Shown: positions 46,076 to 54,675 of the stretch, piece by piece
Layout of the letters: the number at the start of each line of letters is the position of its first letter
Position numbering within the stretch: position 1 is the first letter of the stretch
NCBI GenBank assembly: GCA_030524805.1
Contig: JAUNFY010000008.1
Coordinates: 1-64,000 of the forward strand
From: Bacteroidales bacterium
GTDB taxonomy: Bacteria; Bacteroidota; Bacteroidia; Bacteroidales; Muribaculaceae
Reading direction: 5' to 3'
DNA length: 64,000 nt
Made by a program: the position numbers and the translations under genes
Notes under the pieces: generated by a model
What the model was told of the DNA's origin: nothing
The model's database searches: none
What the model saw: the letters and a program-made list of their open reading frames with translations, nothing else

Positions 46076-46884
46076 GAAACTATCACAGCCATACAGAATT
46101 TTGCGATGGACGCGCACCCATGGCCGAGATGGCCGCGGCTGCCTGCGCCGCCGGATTCAGCCAATGGGGATTCTCGCCCCACAGCCCGGTCGACTGCGAG
46201 TCGGGTGCCAATATGGCTATTGCCGACGTAGATGCTTTCCTCAGCGAGGCCGACAGACTGAAGAAGGCATACGAAGGGAAGATGAAAATCCTCACCGGCA
46301 TGGAAATTGATTATCTGTCGCCTCAATTCGGACCTCATCTCGACTATTTCCGCAATCTCCCTCTCGACTATCGCATAGGCTCGGTGCATTTCGTGCGCAC
46401 ACGCGACGGACGGCCTGTGGATTGCGACGGCCCGGCGGATAGATTCCTGAAATATCTTGACACGGAATATCACGGCGACCTGCGATATGTGGTGGAGACT
46501 TACTTCGCCATGCAACTCGAGATGCTTGAGTCAGGAGGCTTCGACATCATCGGTCATCTCGACAAAATCGGCGACAATGGAAGTGCTGCCGACCCGGCTC
46601 TTGAAGACTACCCATGGTATGCCGAATTGGTAAGGAAAGTAATTGCCAAGGCTGTTGAGAAAAACGTGATAATCGAGATCAACACCAAGAAATATCCTTC
46701 ATCCGGACGTTTCTTTCCCGCTCTCCGTTGGTGGTCATTGCTTAAGAAATACAATGCACGGGTAGTCATCTCAACCGATGCCCATTATCCCGACAAAGTA
46801 GCGGCAGGCTATGCCGACGCTCTCGAGAAGTTGAACTTCCATGACCTCAATCTGATCTCAACTGCCGGCTTAACAAAAAAATAA
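46072..46884 (+). CDS. PHP-domain phosphatase, HisJ-like (histidinol-phosphatase family)
   Basis: The start at 46072 (MRNYHSHTEFCDG) overlaps the cstA stop by four bases and puts the PHP motif at the exact N-terminus, as in relatives. An upstream ATG at 46033 would overlap cstA more. 270 residues. Metal-binding motifs: NYHSHTEFCDG, FSPHSP, GMEIDYL, GSVHFV, IGHLD and STDAH near 240. Histidinol-phosphatase is the classic activity, but no his genes are near and many such proteins act on other phosphates. The coupling with a CstA-type carrier suggests a link to carbon or amino-acid scavenging; this is inference. Confidence 0.82.
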   Translation: MRNYHSHTEFCDGRAPMAEMAAAACAAGFSQWGFSPHSPVDCESGANMAIADVDAFLSEADRLKKAYEGKMKILTGMEIDYLSPQFGPHLDYFRNLPLDYRIGSVHFVRTRDGRPVDCDGPADRFLKYLDTEYHGDLRYVVETYFAMQLEMLESGGFDIIGHLDKIGDNGSAADPALEDYPWYAELVRKVIAKAVEKNVIIEINTKKYPSSGRFFPALRWWSLLKKYNARVVISTDAHYPDKVAAGYADALEKLNFHDLNLISTAGLTKK

Positions 46885-47350
46885 AACGTTAAAATAGGGG
46901 AGGGATGTTGACAATGTAAAAATTTTTAACTAATTTTGTGCGTGCAGACCGTTCCGCAGAAGCCCCGGTCCGGGGTAATGAGGGAAGGGATGCAGCGATA
47001 CCGGCATGCCGCTCAGGCATAGTCGGCTACATGATAAAGAAAGCGTTTATCCGCGCTGATTCTTGGCTGCTTGAAATTCTCGCAAAGTTTCGTGTCTATG
47101 TCAAGGATTGAGCAACGGTAGATGCCCGTGGTTATGCATATATCAGGCATACGGCACATATTCTTCGCGGAATATGGCCGTTTGCTGTCGTTGCATATAT
47201 TAGCGTGGGCTTCTGCGTTGCCGTCCGACATAGACAAGGCAATGCGAGAAGCCTCAAGCAGTAGGACGGTAACAGATACAGATTCCTACGCTTTTTTCGT
47301 GAAACGACTAATGCCGACGAGAGGATGACCGAGGCAAAGCCATTACCCCA
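46885..47350. other. Long intergenic leader before the lipoprotein-BspA operon
   Basis: 466 bases. A strong plus-strand promoter (46908-46938) lies about 405 bases ahead of the lipoprotein start. Just after its predicted start point CCCCGG-T-CCGGGG (46963-46975) can fold. A 26-codon plus-strand frame (47031-47111, MIKKAFIRADSWLLEILAKF and onwards) and a 74-residue minus-strand frame (47013-47237) overlap here; neither is recognisable. I could not match the leader to a known riboswitch, and the second half may hold a closer promoter that I cannot identify. Confidence 0.4.
46908..46938 (+). promoter_or_regulatory. Promoter reading toward the lipoprotein-BspA operon
   Basis: TTG (46908-46910), exactly 20 bases, TAATTTTG (46931-46938). 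Predicted transcription start near 46944. Confidence 0.7.
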
Positions 47351-48862
47351 ATGAAACCTTTCAGGAAAGCTTTTACCTTGCATGGACTTGCTACCGGATT
47401 GCTCGCCGTCATGACCTCGACGCTAATCCCCTCCTGCAGCAACAGTATGTTTGAGCCGGATCCGGCACCCGCTGTCGAGGTGACAGAATCGTCGGAATCA
47501 ATCGTGAAATTCGCCACAATCGGTGAATTTGAGTCCATGACAGCAGCCGACATCCCCGGCGATTATGCCGGAAATGAGTTGAAATCGTTACGGTATGAAT
47601 GTGTTGATACCATTGAGCTGCGCGCCCTGCGGTTTAACGTGACAGCACAGTTATCGGATGCCTACGGCAAGTCCAAGGAAGTTCGCTTCACAGCAGATGT
47701 AGGTCCGGAGCTCGTGTCGGTAGAATACTATCCCGGTGGTGAGATGCAGGAGGCACATCATAATTTAGTGACTGCATATTACCCGAAAGTGGAACGCTAC
47801 CGCAACTATTCCGACGGCTCGCGAATCGGTCCGGATTTGTTTTACGACCATGGGCATCCTGTAGAATTTAGCAATGGACATCTTAGTGTTGAATTGAGTC
47901 CTAATTCTGAAGTCATGTCATGGAATGATCGCTTGATAGAAGATTGGAATGACTACGGCGAAATCAATCCTGAACACGAGTATTATGAAAATGGATGGTA
48001 CTGCACCCATTACAAAGCACAACGCGAGATAAATGTCAATTACACCAAGATTGATGTTAACGGTAAAAAATATTCGGGAGAAGACCTGCTGCCTATCAAA
48101 CCGGATGAGTTTTATGACGGGTGGTATGATATATACAAGGCTCGGTTTGAATCCTTCAAAACAGATTTCTATGGAATCAATGAATATGGAATTAACCGAT
48201 ATGGCTTAAGTAGAGGTATAGGAGCTTCCGACGACGAACTTGAAATTATGAATCTATGCAAGGATGTAAAGGATGTATCTCCCAAAGCATTCCCATCCGA
48301 CTCGCATAACCTGCAAACCGGATTTTACTTCGGGCGTGACCGAGAATTAGAGGCACCGTCTCGTCTCACATATTATACCATATATGATTTAAATCAACCT
48401 GAAGAGGGAGTGATAAGAGGATTGGGCAGATGGATTTCTCTGTCGTTTTATCTTCAATATCTTGTCATAGATGGAAGAATAATACACTTCAATGATATAG
48501 TCAATTATAATTATCTCGGAAGAGATGTGACGGTAACTCATACTCCAAACGGATATAGCATGCACCTCGAGGAAAAACACAGCGTCTTTGGCTACAACTT
48601 TAAACTTATAGATGATATAGAAATTATAAAGGTAAACGGACCGCAGATATTGATTGACAAAAGTGAATATGGCGCTATAGATGAAAACGACGATGAGGAA
48701 CTTAACCAACTGAACGGTCAGGCATCCAAGATCCGCAGCGATAAAGGGCAATCTGCCGGACTACCGCGAAACGACGGAAACAGAATGAAAATTGACCGCA
48801 CACTGCCGCAATCAATCCGCAGCGTAGACCAATCACGAACAATAAACCTGAGAAGAAAATGA
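47351..48862 (+). CDS. Large lipoprotein of unknown function, paired with BspA-like gene
   Basis: 503 residues. Signal with lipobox LIPSC (lipidated C29) and then a disordered acidic stretch (about 30-50). The rest is beta- and Tyr/Asp/Asn-rich (YYENGWYCTHYKAQREINVNY, FYDGWYDIYKARFESFKTDF) with no motif I recognise. The C-terminal 60 residues are polar and basic (DKGQSAGLPRNDGNRMKIDR). The stretch 48100-48700 is clearly more AT-rich than the flanking housekeeping genes, which suits an accessory or acquired surface gene. Its stop overlaps the BspA-like start (ATGA), so the two are co-translated and probably work together at the cell surface. Confidence 0.75.
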   Translation: MKPFRKAFTLHGLATGLLAVMTSTLIPSCSNSMFEPDPAPAVEVTESSESIVKFATIGEFESMTAADIPGDYAGNELKSLRYECVDTIELRALRFNVTAQLSDAYGKSKEVRFTADVGPELVSVEYYPGGEMQEAHHNLVTAYYPKVERYRNYSDGSRIGPDLFYDHGHPVEFSNGHLSVELSPNSEVMSWNDRLIEDWNDYGEINPEHEYYENGWYCTHYKAQREINVNYTKIDVNGKKYSGEDLLPIKPDEFYDGWYDIYKARFESFKTDFYGINEYGINRYGLSRGIGASDDELEIMNLCKDVKDVSPKAFPSDSHNLQTGFYFGRDRELEAPSRLTYYTIYDLNQPEEGVIRGLGRWISLSFYLQYLVIDGRIIHFNDIVNYNYLGRDVTVTHTPNGYSMHLEEKHSVFGYNFKLIDDIEIIKVNGPQILIDKSEYGAIDENDDEELNQLNGQASKIRSDKGQSAGLPRNDGNRMKIDRTLPQSIRSVDQSRTINLRRK

Positions 48863-51090
48863 GAACTATCATATCAATTCTACTCATACTCTCCGGCATA
48901 CTGTCGGCTTTGGGCGAGGAGATCACACTCGTCTACAATGAGGACACCGACAATGCGCACCGCATGACATTCCGCACGCTGGATGACGCTCCCGGCAAAG
49001 TGGAAGTCTCAAGGTTGAATTTCTACTACAACATCGTAGATGAGGTGAGGATTCCAGAGACTGTTGATATCGACGGTCAAACGTATACAGTAACTCAAAT
49101 CGCATCCAATTTCTTATCAACAGAGGGAGGACTGAAAAAGTTGATAATTCCTCAAACCTTTACTAAAATTTTGAGTTCTCCTGCGTTTCCAGATCTTGAG
49201 ACAGTCATAATCGAAAACGCGCCCATCGAGGAAATAAGAGACTTCGCATTTAGTAATTGCGAAAAACTGACAACATTCGATTTTGGCAATGCCTGCAAAT
49301 TAAAAAATCTTGGCGCTTATTTATTCGAAGGATGCAAAAGCCTGACACAAATAACTATCCCCGAAAGTGTTGAAATTCTCAGCATTCGGGCGTTCGGCGG
49401 CTGCACATCACTTAAGTCAATAGTAATTCCCCGGGGTGTGACAAATATTGACCGCACATTCACGGATTGCACATCTCTGGAGTCGGTGGAATTCAAGGGA
49501 GATATGCTTGAAAGCATCTCACAGGCATTCACCAACTGCACATCGCTCAAAAGCATCAACCTGCCGGCAGTAGACCGTATCGGCGGCGACACTTTCAAAA
49601 ACTGCACCAGCCTCGAGTCAGTAAGCCTCGCCACGAGAGATAATGATGGGGAACCGTACATGTATATCGAAAGAAATGCTTTTGACAACTGCAGCCGTCT
49701 ACAGACTTTTGACTACTCCCCGCAATCGCTTTACTGGATGCAAGAGGGTGCATTCAACAACTGCAGCTCGCTCCGGGAATTTAAACTTGGTCCACGTGCC
49801 ACAATAGAGCCAAAAGCATTCGCCGGCTGCACCGGTCTGGAGAAATTCAACGTTGTGGAGGGTGAGTATCTTTACTATCATCTGCTTTCACGTGATGGAG
49901 TGCTGTTAAGTTTCCCCGGTGAATATGGGAATGATGAGACAACGAACCTCATAGCATACCCTGCGGGGAAGACCGACACCCAATATACCGTCCCTGATGA
50001 TGTCGTCAATATATCAGGAGGTGCTTTTGAAGGCGCCGTGCATATCGAAAGCATCACCATCGGGGAGAATGTGAAAGACCTCGGGGTTATGGCATTCAGA
50101 AACTGCCCGAAGCTTAAAGAGGTCACACTTCCGCAGTCGATCGGACACATGCCTTCGGGCACATTCATGGAGTGTGGCAACCTGACGAGTGTCAACATCC
50201 CCGGCAGCTTCCAATATATAGGCATCGGAGCATTTCAGGACTGTACTTCACTGACCGAGGTGACGCTGCCGCAGGATCTCAAGACGCTCGGCGAGTCGGC
50301 CTTCAACAATTGCGCATCACTGCAACGGATCGATATACCTGAGAATGTAGCCGAGTTGCGTCCCAACACATTCCGCGGATGCTCCTCGCTGACCGAGATC
50401 AAACTCCCGGCGGAGCTCGACAGAATATCGCGCGGCGCTCTGCAGGATTGCTCCTCGCTCGGGAGCATAGAGCTGCCTGAAAACATGACCGGCATCGACG
50501 AGCGGGCATTCAAGGGATGCTCCTCGCTGGCGAGCATCGAGATTCCCGACAAAGTCAGCGCCATAGGCGACAACGCTTTCGAGGAGTGCACATCACTGAA
50601 AAACGCCGTCACCGGCAACGGAGTGAAGGAGATAGGCTCATGGGCTTTCTACGGCTGCACGTCGCTTGAGAAACTCATCTTGGGAAGCTCGCTCGAGTCG
50701 ATAGGCACCGAGGCATTCGACGGCGACATAAACCTCCGCGACATCACCTGCCTCTCGGTGACTCCCCCCTCCTTCCCCTCAGGATTCCCGCAGGAGGTTG
50801 TGGACAACGCCGAAGTAAAGGTGCCGGAAGGAAGTGAGGATCTATACAACGACGACCGCACGTGGGCTCCGATGGTAGAAGGAGAGGACACCGGACTCGA
50901 CGATCTGCACGAGGATAAAACCTCGGAGATAACCATCGACGGCAATATCCTCACGGCTTCCGGGCCTGTTGAGATCTACACCCTGTTGGGCAGGTTTGTC
51001 GGAAAGATAGAAGGCTCCGTGACACTCCCCGACGGCATATATGTGGTGCGGACACAGAGGGGCGCCACAAAAATCATGATAAGGAAATAA
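48859..51090 (+). CDS. BspA-like leucine-rich-repeat surface protein with T9SS-type C-terminal tail
   Basis: 743 residues. A short signal peptide (MRTIISILLILSGILSALG) is followed from about 60 to 640 by LRR_5/BspA repeats of 22-24 residues with the C-T/S-SL-x-x-I-x-x-P pattern (FGGCTSLKSIVIPRGV, FNNCASLQRIDIPENV, FKGCSSLASIEIPDKV). BspA-type repeats bind host or bacterial surface ligands in Tannerella and Prevotella. After an acidic linker the last 50 residues (VEIYTLLGRFVGKIEG, LPDGIYVVRTQRG, ending IMIRK) fit a T9SS type A sorting domain. It is translationally coupled to the preceding lipoprotein. Repeats later in the protein (50230-50700) are GC-rich and more uniform, suggesting recent repeat expansion. 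Confidence 0.88.
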   Translation: MRTIISILLILSGILSALGEEITLVYNEDTDNAHRMTFRTLDDAPGKVEVSRLNFYYNIVDEVRIPETVDIDGQTYTVTQIASNFLSTEGGLKKLIIPQTFTKILSSPAFPDLETVIIENAPIEEIRDFAFSNCEKLTTFDFGNACKLKNLGAYLFEGCKSLTQITIPESVEILSIRAFGGCTSLKSIVIPRGVTNIDRTFTDCTSLESVEFKGDMLESISQAFTNCTSLKSINLPAVDRIGGDTFKNCTSLESVSLATRDNDGEPYMYIERNAFDNCSRLQTFDYSPQSLYWMQEGAFNNCSSLREFKLGPRATIEPKAFAGCTGLEKFNVVEGEYLYYHLLSRDGVLLSFPGEYGNDETTNLIAYPAGKTDTQYTVPDDVVNISGGAFEGAVHIESITIGENVKDLGVMAFRNCPKLKEVTLPQSIGHMPSGTFMECGNLTSVNIPGSFQYIGIGAFQDCTSLTEVTLPQDLKTLGESAFNNCASLQRIDIPENVAELRPNTFRGCSSLTEIKLPAELDRISRGALQDCSSLGSIELPENMTGIDERAFKGCSSLASIEIPDKVSAIGDNAFEECTSLKNAVTGNGVKEIGSWAFYGCTSLEKLILGSSLESIGTEAFDGDINLRDITCLSVTPPSFPSGFPQEVVDNAEVKVPEGSEDLYNDDRTWAPMVEGEDTGLDDLHEDKTSEITIDGNILTASGPVEIYTLLGRFVGKIEGSVTLPDGIYVVRTQRGATKIMIRK

Positions 51091-51106
51091 TCCCCGGATA
51101 TTGAAG

Positions 51107-51140
51107 AAACGGCTTCTGCTTTGCGCAGAAGCCGTTTGTT
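51107..51140. terminator. Terminator between BspA-like gene and nhaA
   Basis: AAACGGCTTCTGC (51107-51119) and GCAGAAGCCGTTT (51125-51137) form a perfect 13-pair stem with a five-base loop. T-rich tracts follow on the plus strand, and A-rich on the other side, so it can serve both convergent genes. Confidence 0.85.
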
Positions 51141-51141
51141 T

Positions 51142-52503
51142 TCATTCTTCCAAATCTTCGGCGGGATGCTTCGGAAGAGTTATGTTGAGCAGCAACCATC
51201 CCAGAAATCCTGCAAGTAGCGACGCCACCAATATACCCAATTTCGCGCTGTTGAGCAAATGCGACAGATAGGGATCGCCAGTGCCGAATGTCAGGTTGGC
51301 GATGAACAGCGAAACAGTGAATCCGATACCACCAAGCACCGACACCGCCGCTATTCTCGGCCAGTTGGCACCTTCAGGCATCGGAGCCCATCCGGCCTTG
51401 ACACATACCCAGCTGAAGGCGAAGATGCCTATCAGCTTGCCGAGCACCAGACCTGCTATGATCGCTATCGATATTCCTTGGAAGATCTCTGCCGGATTCA
51501 CATCGCCAAGCCATATCCCGGCATTGGCGAATGCAAACACCGGCACAATTATATAGTTCACCACCGGATGAAGGGTGTCTTCCATATCCTGCAGCGGAGA
51601 AATCACTTTATCGGATGCCGATTCGATCTCTTTCAGCAGGTTGGTCTGCTCCTTGCTGAGTATGCCTCGTTTCTCAAGGTTATCTTCATCAGCCTGGGAG
51701 AAGTAGCTTATATTCTGCCTGATTGTCTTGATATATTTCTTCGGGGCATACACCGGTTTGGCAGGAACACAAAGAGCCACAAGCACACCAGCAATGGTAG
51801 GATGTATGCCCGACTGCAGAAAGAGGAACCATACCACGATGCCGAACGTCACGTAGAAAGTCTTAAGCTGAACGCCCGCGAGTCCGCCTACAAAAAGTAC
51901 GGCCAACACTCCCGCTGCCAACAGCAGCGACGTGTAGTCTATCTCCGAAGTATAGAAAATTGCAATAACAAGGATGCCGCCGATGTCGTCGACCACGGCA
52001 AGAGTCGTAAGGAAAATCTTGAGTCCGATGGGAACCCGCTTGCCGAGCAGCGCAAGAACGCCGAGTGAGAATGCTATGTCGGTAGCCATCGGTATGGCTG
52101 CACCCGACATGTAGTCGGAACCTTTGGCAAGTGCTGCGAATATAAGCACAGGGCAAAGCATACCGCCGACAGCGGCCACTATCGGAAGCAACGCCTGCCT
52201 GAACGACGACAATTCCCCTTCGAGAACCTCCCGCTTTATCTCAAGGCCGACGGAAAAGAAGAACACTGCCATCAGGCCATCGTTGATGAAGGCCATTATC
52301 GACATGGGATGACCGTGATGACTGAACAGGTTGAAGTCACCAACCTGAAGCGCTATCTCATGAGTCCACAGACTGTTGTATATATCGTGCAGGAAGGGGA
52401 GATTGACCACAATCAGAGCAAGCGCAGTGGCCGCCATCAATACAGTGCCGCCATTGGTGTGGTTGCGGATGTTCTTGTTTAGAATAAATATAGAATTCGC
52501 CAT
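51142..52503 (-). CDS. nhaA: Na+/H+ antiporter NhaA
   Basis: 453 residues, twelve membrane helices. NhaA exports sodium in exchange for protons. The key aspartates are D142 in AIPMATDIAFSLGVL and D172-D173 in LAVVDDIGGILVIAIFY, equivalent to E. coli D133, D163 and D164. GLEIKREVLEGEL near 86-98 and HPTIAGVLVAL are also conserved. A hydrophilic insertion of about 60 residues (about 275-335, QADEDNLEKRGILSKEQ) between helices is longer than in E. coli but common in Bacteroidetes. It stands alone between a terminator and the etf promoter region. Confidence 0.95.
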   Translation of the reverse strand: MANSIFILNKNIRNHTNGGTVLMAATALALIVVNLPFLHDIYNSLWTHEIALQVGDFNLFSHHGHPMSIMAFINDGLMAVFFFSVGLEIKREVLEGELSSFRQALLPIVAAVGGMLCPVLIFAALAKGSDYMSGAAIPMATDIAFSLGVLALLGKRVPIGLKIFLTTLAVVDDIGGILVIAIFYTSEIDYTSLLLAAGVLAVLFVGGLAGVQLKTFYVTFGIVVWFLFLQSGIHPTIAGVLVALCVPAKPVYAPKKYIKTIRQNISYFSQADEDNLEKRGILSKEQTNLLKEIESASDKVISPLQDMEDTLHPVVNYIIVPVFAFANAGIWLGDVNPAEIFQGISIAIIAGLVLGKLIGIFAFSWVCVKAGWAPMPEGANWPRIAAVSVLGGIGFTVSLFIANLTFGTGDPYLSHLLNSAKLGILVASLLAGFLGWLLLNITLPKHPAEDLEE

Positions 52504-52616
52504 TCTTCAATAAAGTTTGTTTTACTTAATATTAACAATCATTATTCTGAATAGTTGAAAATGCAAAAAAATCCTAATTTAGAAGGCGAAAAATAGGATA
52601 AATTAAATAATTTTAT

Positions 52617-52624
52617 TAATTTTG
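52617..52624 (+). promoter_or_regulatory. Candidate -7 element of the etfB-etfA-acd operon
   Basis: TAATTTTG fits the consensus; no TTG at the expected -33 spacing. The predicted leader to the etfB ATG is about 118 bases and includes purine-rich and GC-rich segments with no recognised riboswitch. Confidence 0.5.
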
Positions 52625-52748
52625 CACGTGATTTGAATTTGTGTGCACACTCGGAAAAAGCTCCGCAAATGTGCCGCCGGCAAGTCGCAAGAGGGATAGG
52701 GGAGATGCTTTTGAACTGATTAATAATTACAATCAATAATAATTAATT

Positions 52749-53618
52749 ATGAGTTTAAATATCATTGTGCTTGCAAAGCAAGTGCCTGATACGCGAAATG
52801 TCGGGAAAGATGCAATGAAAGAAGACGGCACCGTCAACCGAGCCGCTCTCCCCGCAATCTTCAATCCCGAAGACCTCAACGCGCTCGAACAGGCCCTGCG
52901 CCTGAAAGACATGTATCCGGGCTCCAAAGTCACTATCCTCACTATGGGTCCGGCACGCGCTGCAGAAATAATCCGCGAAGGCCTCTACAGAGGCGCCGAC
53001 AACGGCGTTGTCCTTTCCGACCGTGCATTCGCCGGAAGCGACACACTCGCCACTTCCTACGCACTTAGCGCAGCCGTGAAGAAAATCGGAAACTATGATC
53101 TGATCATAGGTGGCCGCCAGGCAATCGACGGCGACACCGCACAGGTAGGTCCCCAGGTAGCTGAGAAACTCGGTCTGCCCACTGTCACCTACGCCGAGGA
53201 AATCGTTTCGGCCGAGAACGGAAAGGCTATCATCCGCCGTCGCATCGAGTCGGGCGTCGAGACCGTGAAGGCTCCCCTCCCGCTCGTGGTCACTGTCAAT
53301 GGCAGTGCAGCCGACTGCCGTCCGCGCAATGCAAAATGCCTCCAGAAATTCAAATATGCCGCAGTTCCTTCCGAAGTGGCAGCCGATGACAAAAAGAAAG
53401 CATTCATCGAGTCACGCCCCTACCTCGCCATCGGCGAATGGACAGCAGCAGCTGTAGATGCCGACCTCGCCCAGTGCGGACTCGCCGGCAGCCCCACAAA
53501 AGTGAAGAGTATCGAAAACGTAGTCTTCACCGCAAAGGAGGCCCGCAATGTGGAAAACACCGACGAAGCCATCGACGACCTTATCAAAGAATTATTCGCT
53601 AACCATACAATCGGCTGA
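52749..53618 (+). CDS. etfB: Electron transfer flavoprotein, beta subunit
   Basis: 289 residues. EtfB binds AMP or a bifurcating FAD and pairs with EtfA to carry electrons from acyl-CoA dehydrogenases. Landmarks are IIVLAKQVPDTR at the start, FNPEDLNALEQALRLK, VTILTMGP, RGADNGVVLSDRAFAGSDTLATS, the signature DLIIGGRQAIDGDTAQVGPQVAEKLG (about 116-141, given here in full family order) and PLPLVVTVNGSA. First gene of a three-gene operon with etfA and an acyl-CoA dehydrogenase. Confidence 0.95.
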   Translation: MSLNIIVLAKQVPDTRNVGKDAMKEDGTVNRAALPAIFNPEDLNALEQALRLKDMYPGSKVTILTMGPARAAEIIREGLYRGADNGVVLSDRAFAGSDTLATSYALSAAVKKIGNYDLIIGGRQAIDGDTAQVGPQVAEKLGLPTVTYAEEIVSAENGKAIIRRRIESGVETVKAPLPLVVTVNGSAADCRPRNAKCLQKFKYAAVPSEVAADDKKKAFIESRPYLAIGEWTAAAVDADLAQCGLAGSPTKVKSIENVVFTAKEARNVENTDEAIDDLIKELFANHTIG

Positions 53619-53643
53619 TCCGGGCTGAGAAGACTATACTATT

Positions 53644-54672
53644 ATGGCAGACAAAAACAATCTTATCGTATATCTTGAATACGAAGACGGCAAAGTCGCT
53701 GATGTGAGCCTGGAATTGCTCACCAAGGGACGTCAGCTTGCCGATAAACTTGGTATCAAACTCGAAGCCATCGTCGCCGGCGACAATCTCAAGGATATTG
53801 AGAAGCAGGTGATGCCCTACGGCGTCGACACTCTTTATAAGGTGGAAGACAAACGTCTTTATCCCTATACTTCACTTCCCCACAGCTCCATCCTCATCAA
53901 TCTCTTCAAGGAGATTGAACCGGGCATCGCCTTCATGGGCGCCACCTCCATCGGCCGCGACCTCGGTCCGCGCGTGTCGAGCGCGCTCCACAGCGGTCTG
54001 ACCGCCGACTGCACATCGCTCGAGATCGGCGATTACACCGACGCAAAGAGCGGCAAGGAATACAAAGACCTCCTCTATCAGATCCGTCCGGCATTCGGCG
54101 GCAACATCGTGGCTACAATCGTCAATCCCGATTGCCGTCCGCAGATGGCCACAGTGCGCGAGGGCGTGATGAAGAAGGAGATCTACAATTCCAACTATAA
54201 GGGTGAAGTCAAGGATCTTGATGTAAACAAATACACTTCCGACACTGATTTCGTGGTTGAGTTCATCGACCGCCATGTCGAGAAGTCGAAAGTAAACCTC
54301 AAGGGAAGCCCCATCATCGTGGCCGGTGGCTACGGCGTAGGCTCGAAAGAAAACTTCGACCTGCTCGAACAACTCGCTTCCGTGCTCGGCGCTGAAGTAG
54401 GCGCAAGCCGTGCCGCTGTCGATGCCGGCTGGGTGGATCATGACCGCCAGATCGGTCAGACAGGTGTCACCGTGCGTCCGAAACTCTACATCGCATGCGG
54501 CATCTCCGGCCAGATCCAGCACATAGCCGGAATGCAGGAATCAAGCCTCATCATCTCCATCAACTCTGATCCGAACGCGCCGATCAATGCCATCGCCGAC
54601 ATCGTGATCACCGGCCGCATGGAGGATGTAGTGCCCAAGTTAATCAAATATTATAAAAAGAATTCGAAATAA
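53644..54672 (+). CDS. etfA: Electron transfer flavoprotein, alpha subunit
   Basis: 342 residues. The N-terminal domain resembles EtfB; the C-terminal FAD domain (about 215-335) has VAGGYGVGSKENFDLLEQLA, GASRAAVDAGWVDHDRQIGQTG and VRPKLYIACGISGQIQH, the alpha-subunit signature. It starts 25 bases after etfB and ends three bases before the dehydrogenase gene. No ferredoxin-like N-terminal extension is present. Whether the ETF takes part in flavin-based bifurcation cannot be decided by eye. Confidence 0.95.
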   Translation: MADKNNLIVYLEYEDGKVADVSLELLTKGRQLADKLGIKLEAIVAGDNLKDIEKQVMPYGVDTLYKVEDKRLYPYTSLPHSSILINLFKEIEPGIAFMGATSIGRDLGPRVSSALHSGLTADCTSLEIGDYTDAKSGKEYKDLLYQIRPAFGGNIVATIVNPDCRPQMATVREGVMKKEIYNSNYKGEVKDLDVNKYTSDTDFVVEFIDRHVEKSKVNLKGSPIIVAGGYGVGSKENFDLLEQLASVLGAEVGASRAAVDAGWVDHDRQIGQTGVTVRPKLYIACGISGQIQHIAGMQESSLIISINSDPNAPINAIADIVITGRMEDVVPKLIKYYKKNSK

Positions 54673-54675
54673 GCC

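Noticed and set aside
47013..47237. 74-codon minus-strand frame in the leader region
   Set aside because: Protein-like at the C-terminal end but unrecognised, with no promoter or start context. Left as part of the unexplained region rather than called a gene.
52625..52748. Riboswitch in the etfB leader
   Set aside because: No match by eye to TPP, FMN, SAM, B12 or other known consensus motifs.
53872..54522. 216-codon antisense frame over etfA
   Set aside because: Shadow of a strongly biased coding region; no motif.
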